A stretch of 64,000 nucleotides of DNA, taken from positions 1 to 64,000 of the forward strand of contig OY282378.1 of the NCBI GenBank assembly GCA_958295835.1, given 5' to 3'. Origin of the DNA: an uncultured Gammaproteobacteria bacterium (lineage in GTDB: Bacteria; Pseudomonadota; Gammaproteobacteria; HK1). The translations under genes were made by a program, and so were the position numbers. Below the pieces are notes generated by a model that worked only from the letters and a program-made list of their open reading frames with translations, had not been told where the DNA came from and did not search any database. Of this stretch, positions 63,882-64,000 are shown in pieces; the first letter of the stretch is position 1; each line of letters opens with the position of its first letter.

Positions 63882-64000
63882 GACGATGTCCCTCCTGGTT
63901 GATGGCACGAGAGTCCGGCGCGAACCCTCGGGCCGGGCCTGCAAGAGAAGGTAATCGGTGCGAGCGGCGAGTGCGGCGGTCATCGGCGACGCCGCATGTA

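Overview
The window is high-GC proteobacterial DNA. The complete protocatechuate 4,5-cleavage gene set, 4-hydroxybenzoate hydroxylase, the PQQ-linked ABC cluster and AmgK/MurU all fit a proteobacterium; a gammaproteobacterium is my guess, not something the sequence proves. There is no rRNA, tRNA or CRISPR array that I can see. Function calls come from motifs and family memory read by eye; no database was searched.

Layout. (1) 1-5246: a partial TPR gene faces a minus-strand two-gene NTPase operon whose second product carries ten almost identical 43-residue TPR units. (2) 5668-25040: a large plus-strand defence island. Its backbone is DUF499 ATPase, a small DUF7680-like protein, a DUF1156 adenine methylase (frameshifted) and a PLD/SNF2 helicase (frameshifted). 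Inserted in the backbone are a three-gene metallo-beta-lactamase cassette, a Septu-like PtuA/PtuB pair, a low-GC orphan gene and an internally deleted IS3-family element. Truncated copies of backbone genes lie around the inserts. (3) 25383-30703: ABC ATPases, a YVTN beta-propeller protein, a periplasmic binding protein and an ABC-2 permease of the type linked to PQQ-dependent alcohol oxidation. (4) 30812-47036, mostly minus strand: a ligJ fragment, an AbiEii-like nucleotidyltransferase pair, an AAA ATPase/nuclease pair, a type III-like Mod, a DUF4258/YgiT toxin-antitoxin pair, an Avs-like STAND NTPase with an N-terminal nuclease, a HicB-like gene, and the Res partner of Mod. (5) 47240-60306: a meta-cleavage pathway for protocatechuate (ligJ, ligK, ligI, ligC, ligB, ligA), an SDR and pobA. 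The lig genes are split by a PIN toxin pair, a wrecked vapBC, a DUF429/zinc-finger pair and relE. (6) 60587-63881: panE-like, amgK, murU and a ComEA-like gene.

How it works together. PobA makes protocatechuate; LigAB opens it; LigC oxidises the semialdehyde; LigI opens the pyrone; LigJ hydrates and LigK cleaves to pyruvate and oxaloacetate. Most of the rest is predicted anti-phage or toxin-antitoxin cargo.

Most unusual observation. Copies of gene 5' ends recur as short ORFs that are chained stop-to-start onto an intact gene. Two 22-codon ORFs join ligB to ligC by successive ATGA overlaps; three mini-ORFs join the DUF1156 gene to the SNF2 gene through identical CCCC linkers; a collapsed DUF1156 copy ends in ATGA on DUF499; and a collapsed vapC ends in ATGA on ligK. 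In-frame tandem repeats also expand inside many of the proteins. Together these suggest frequent slippage and internal deletion, possibly filtered for preserved translational coupling.
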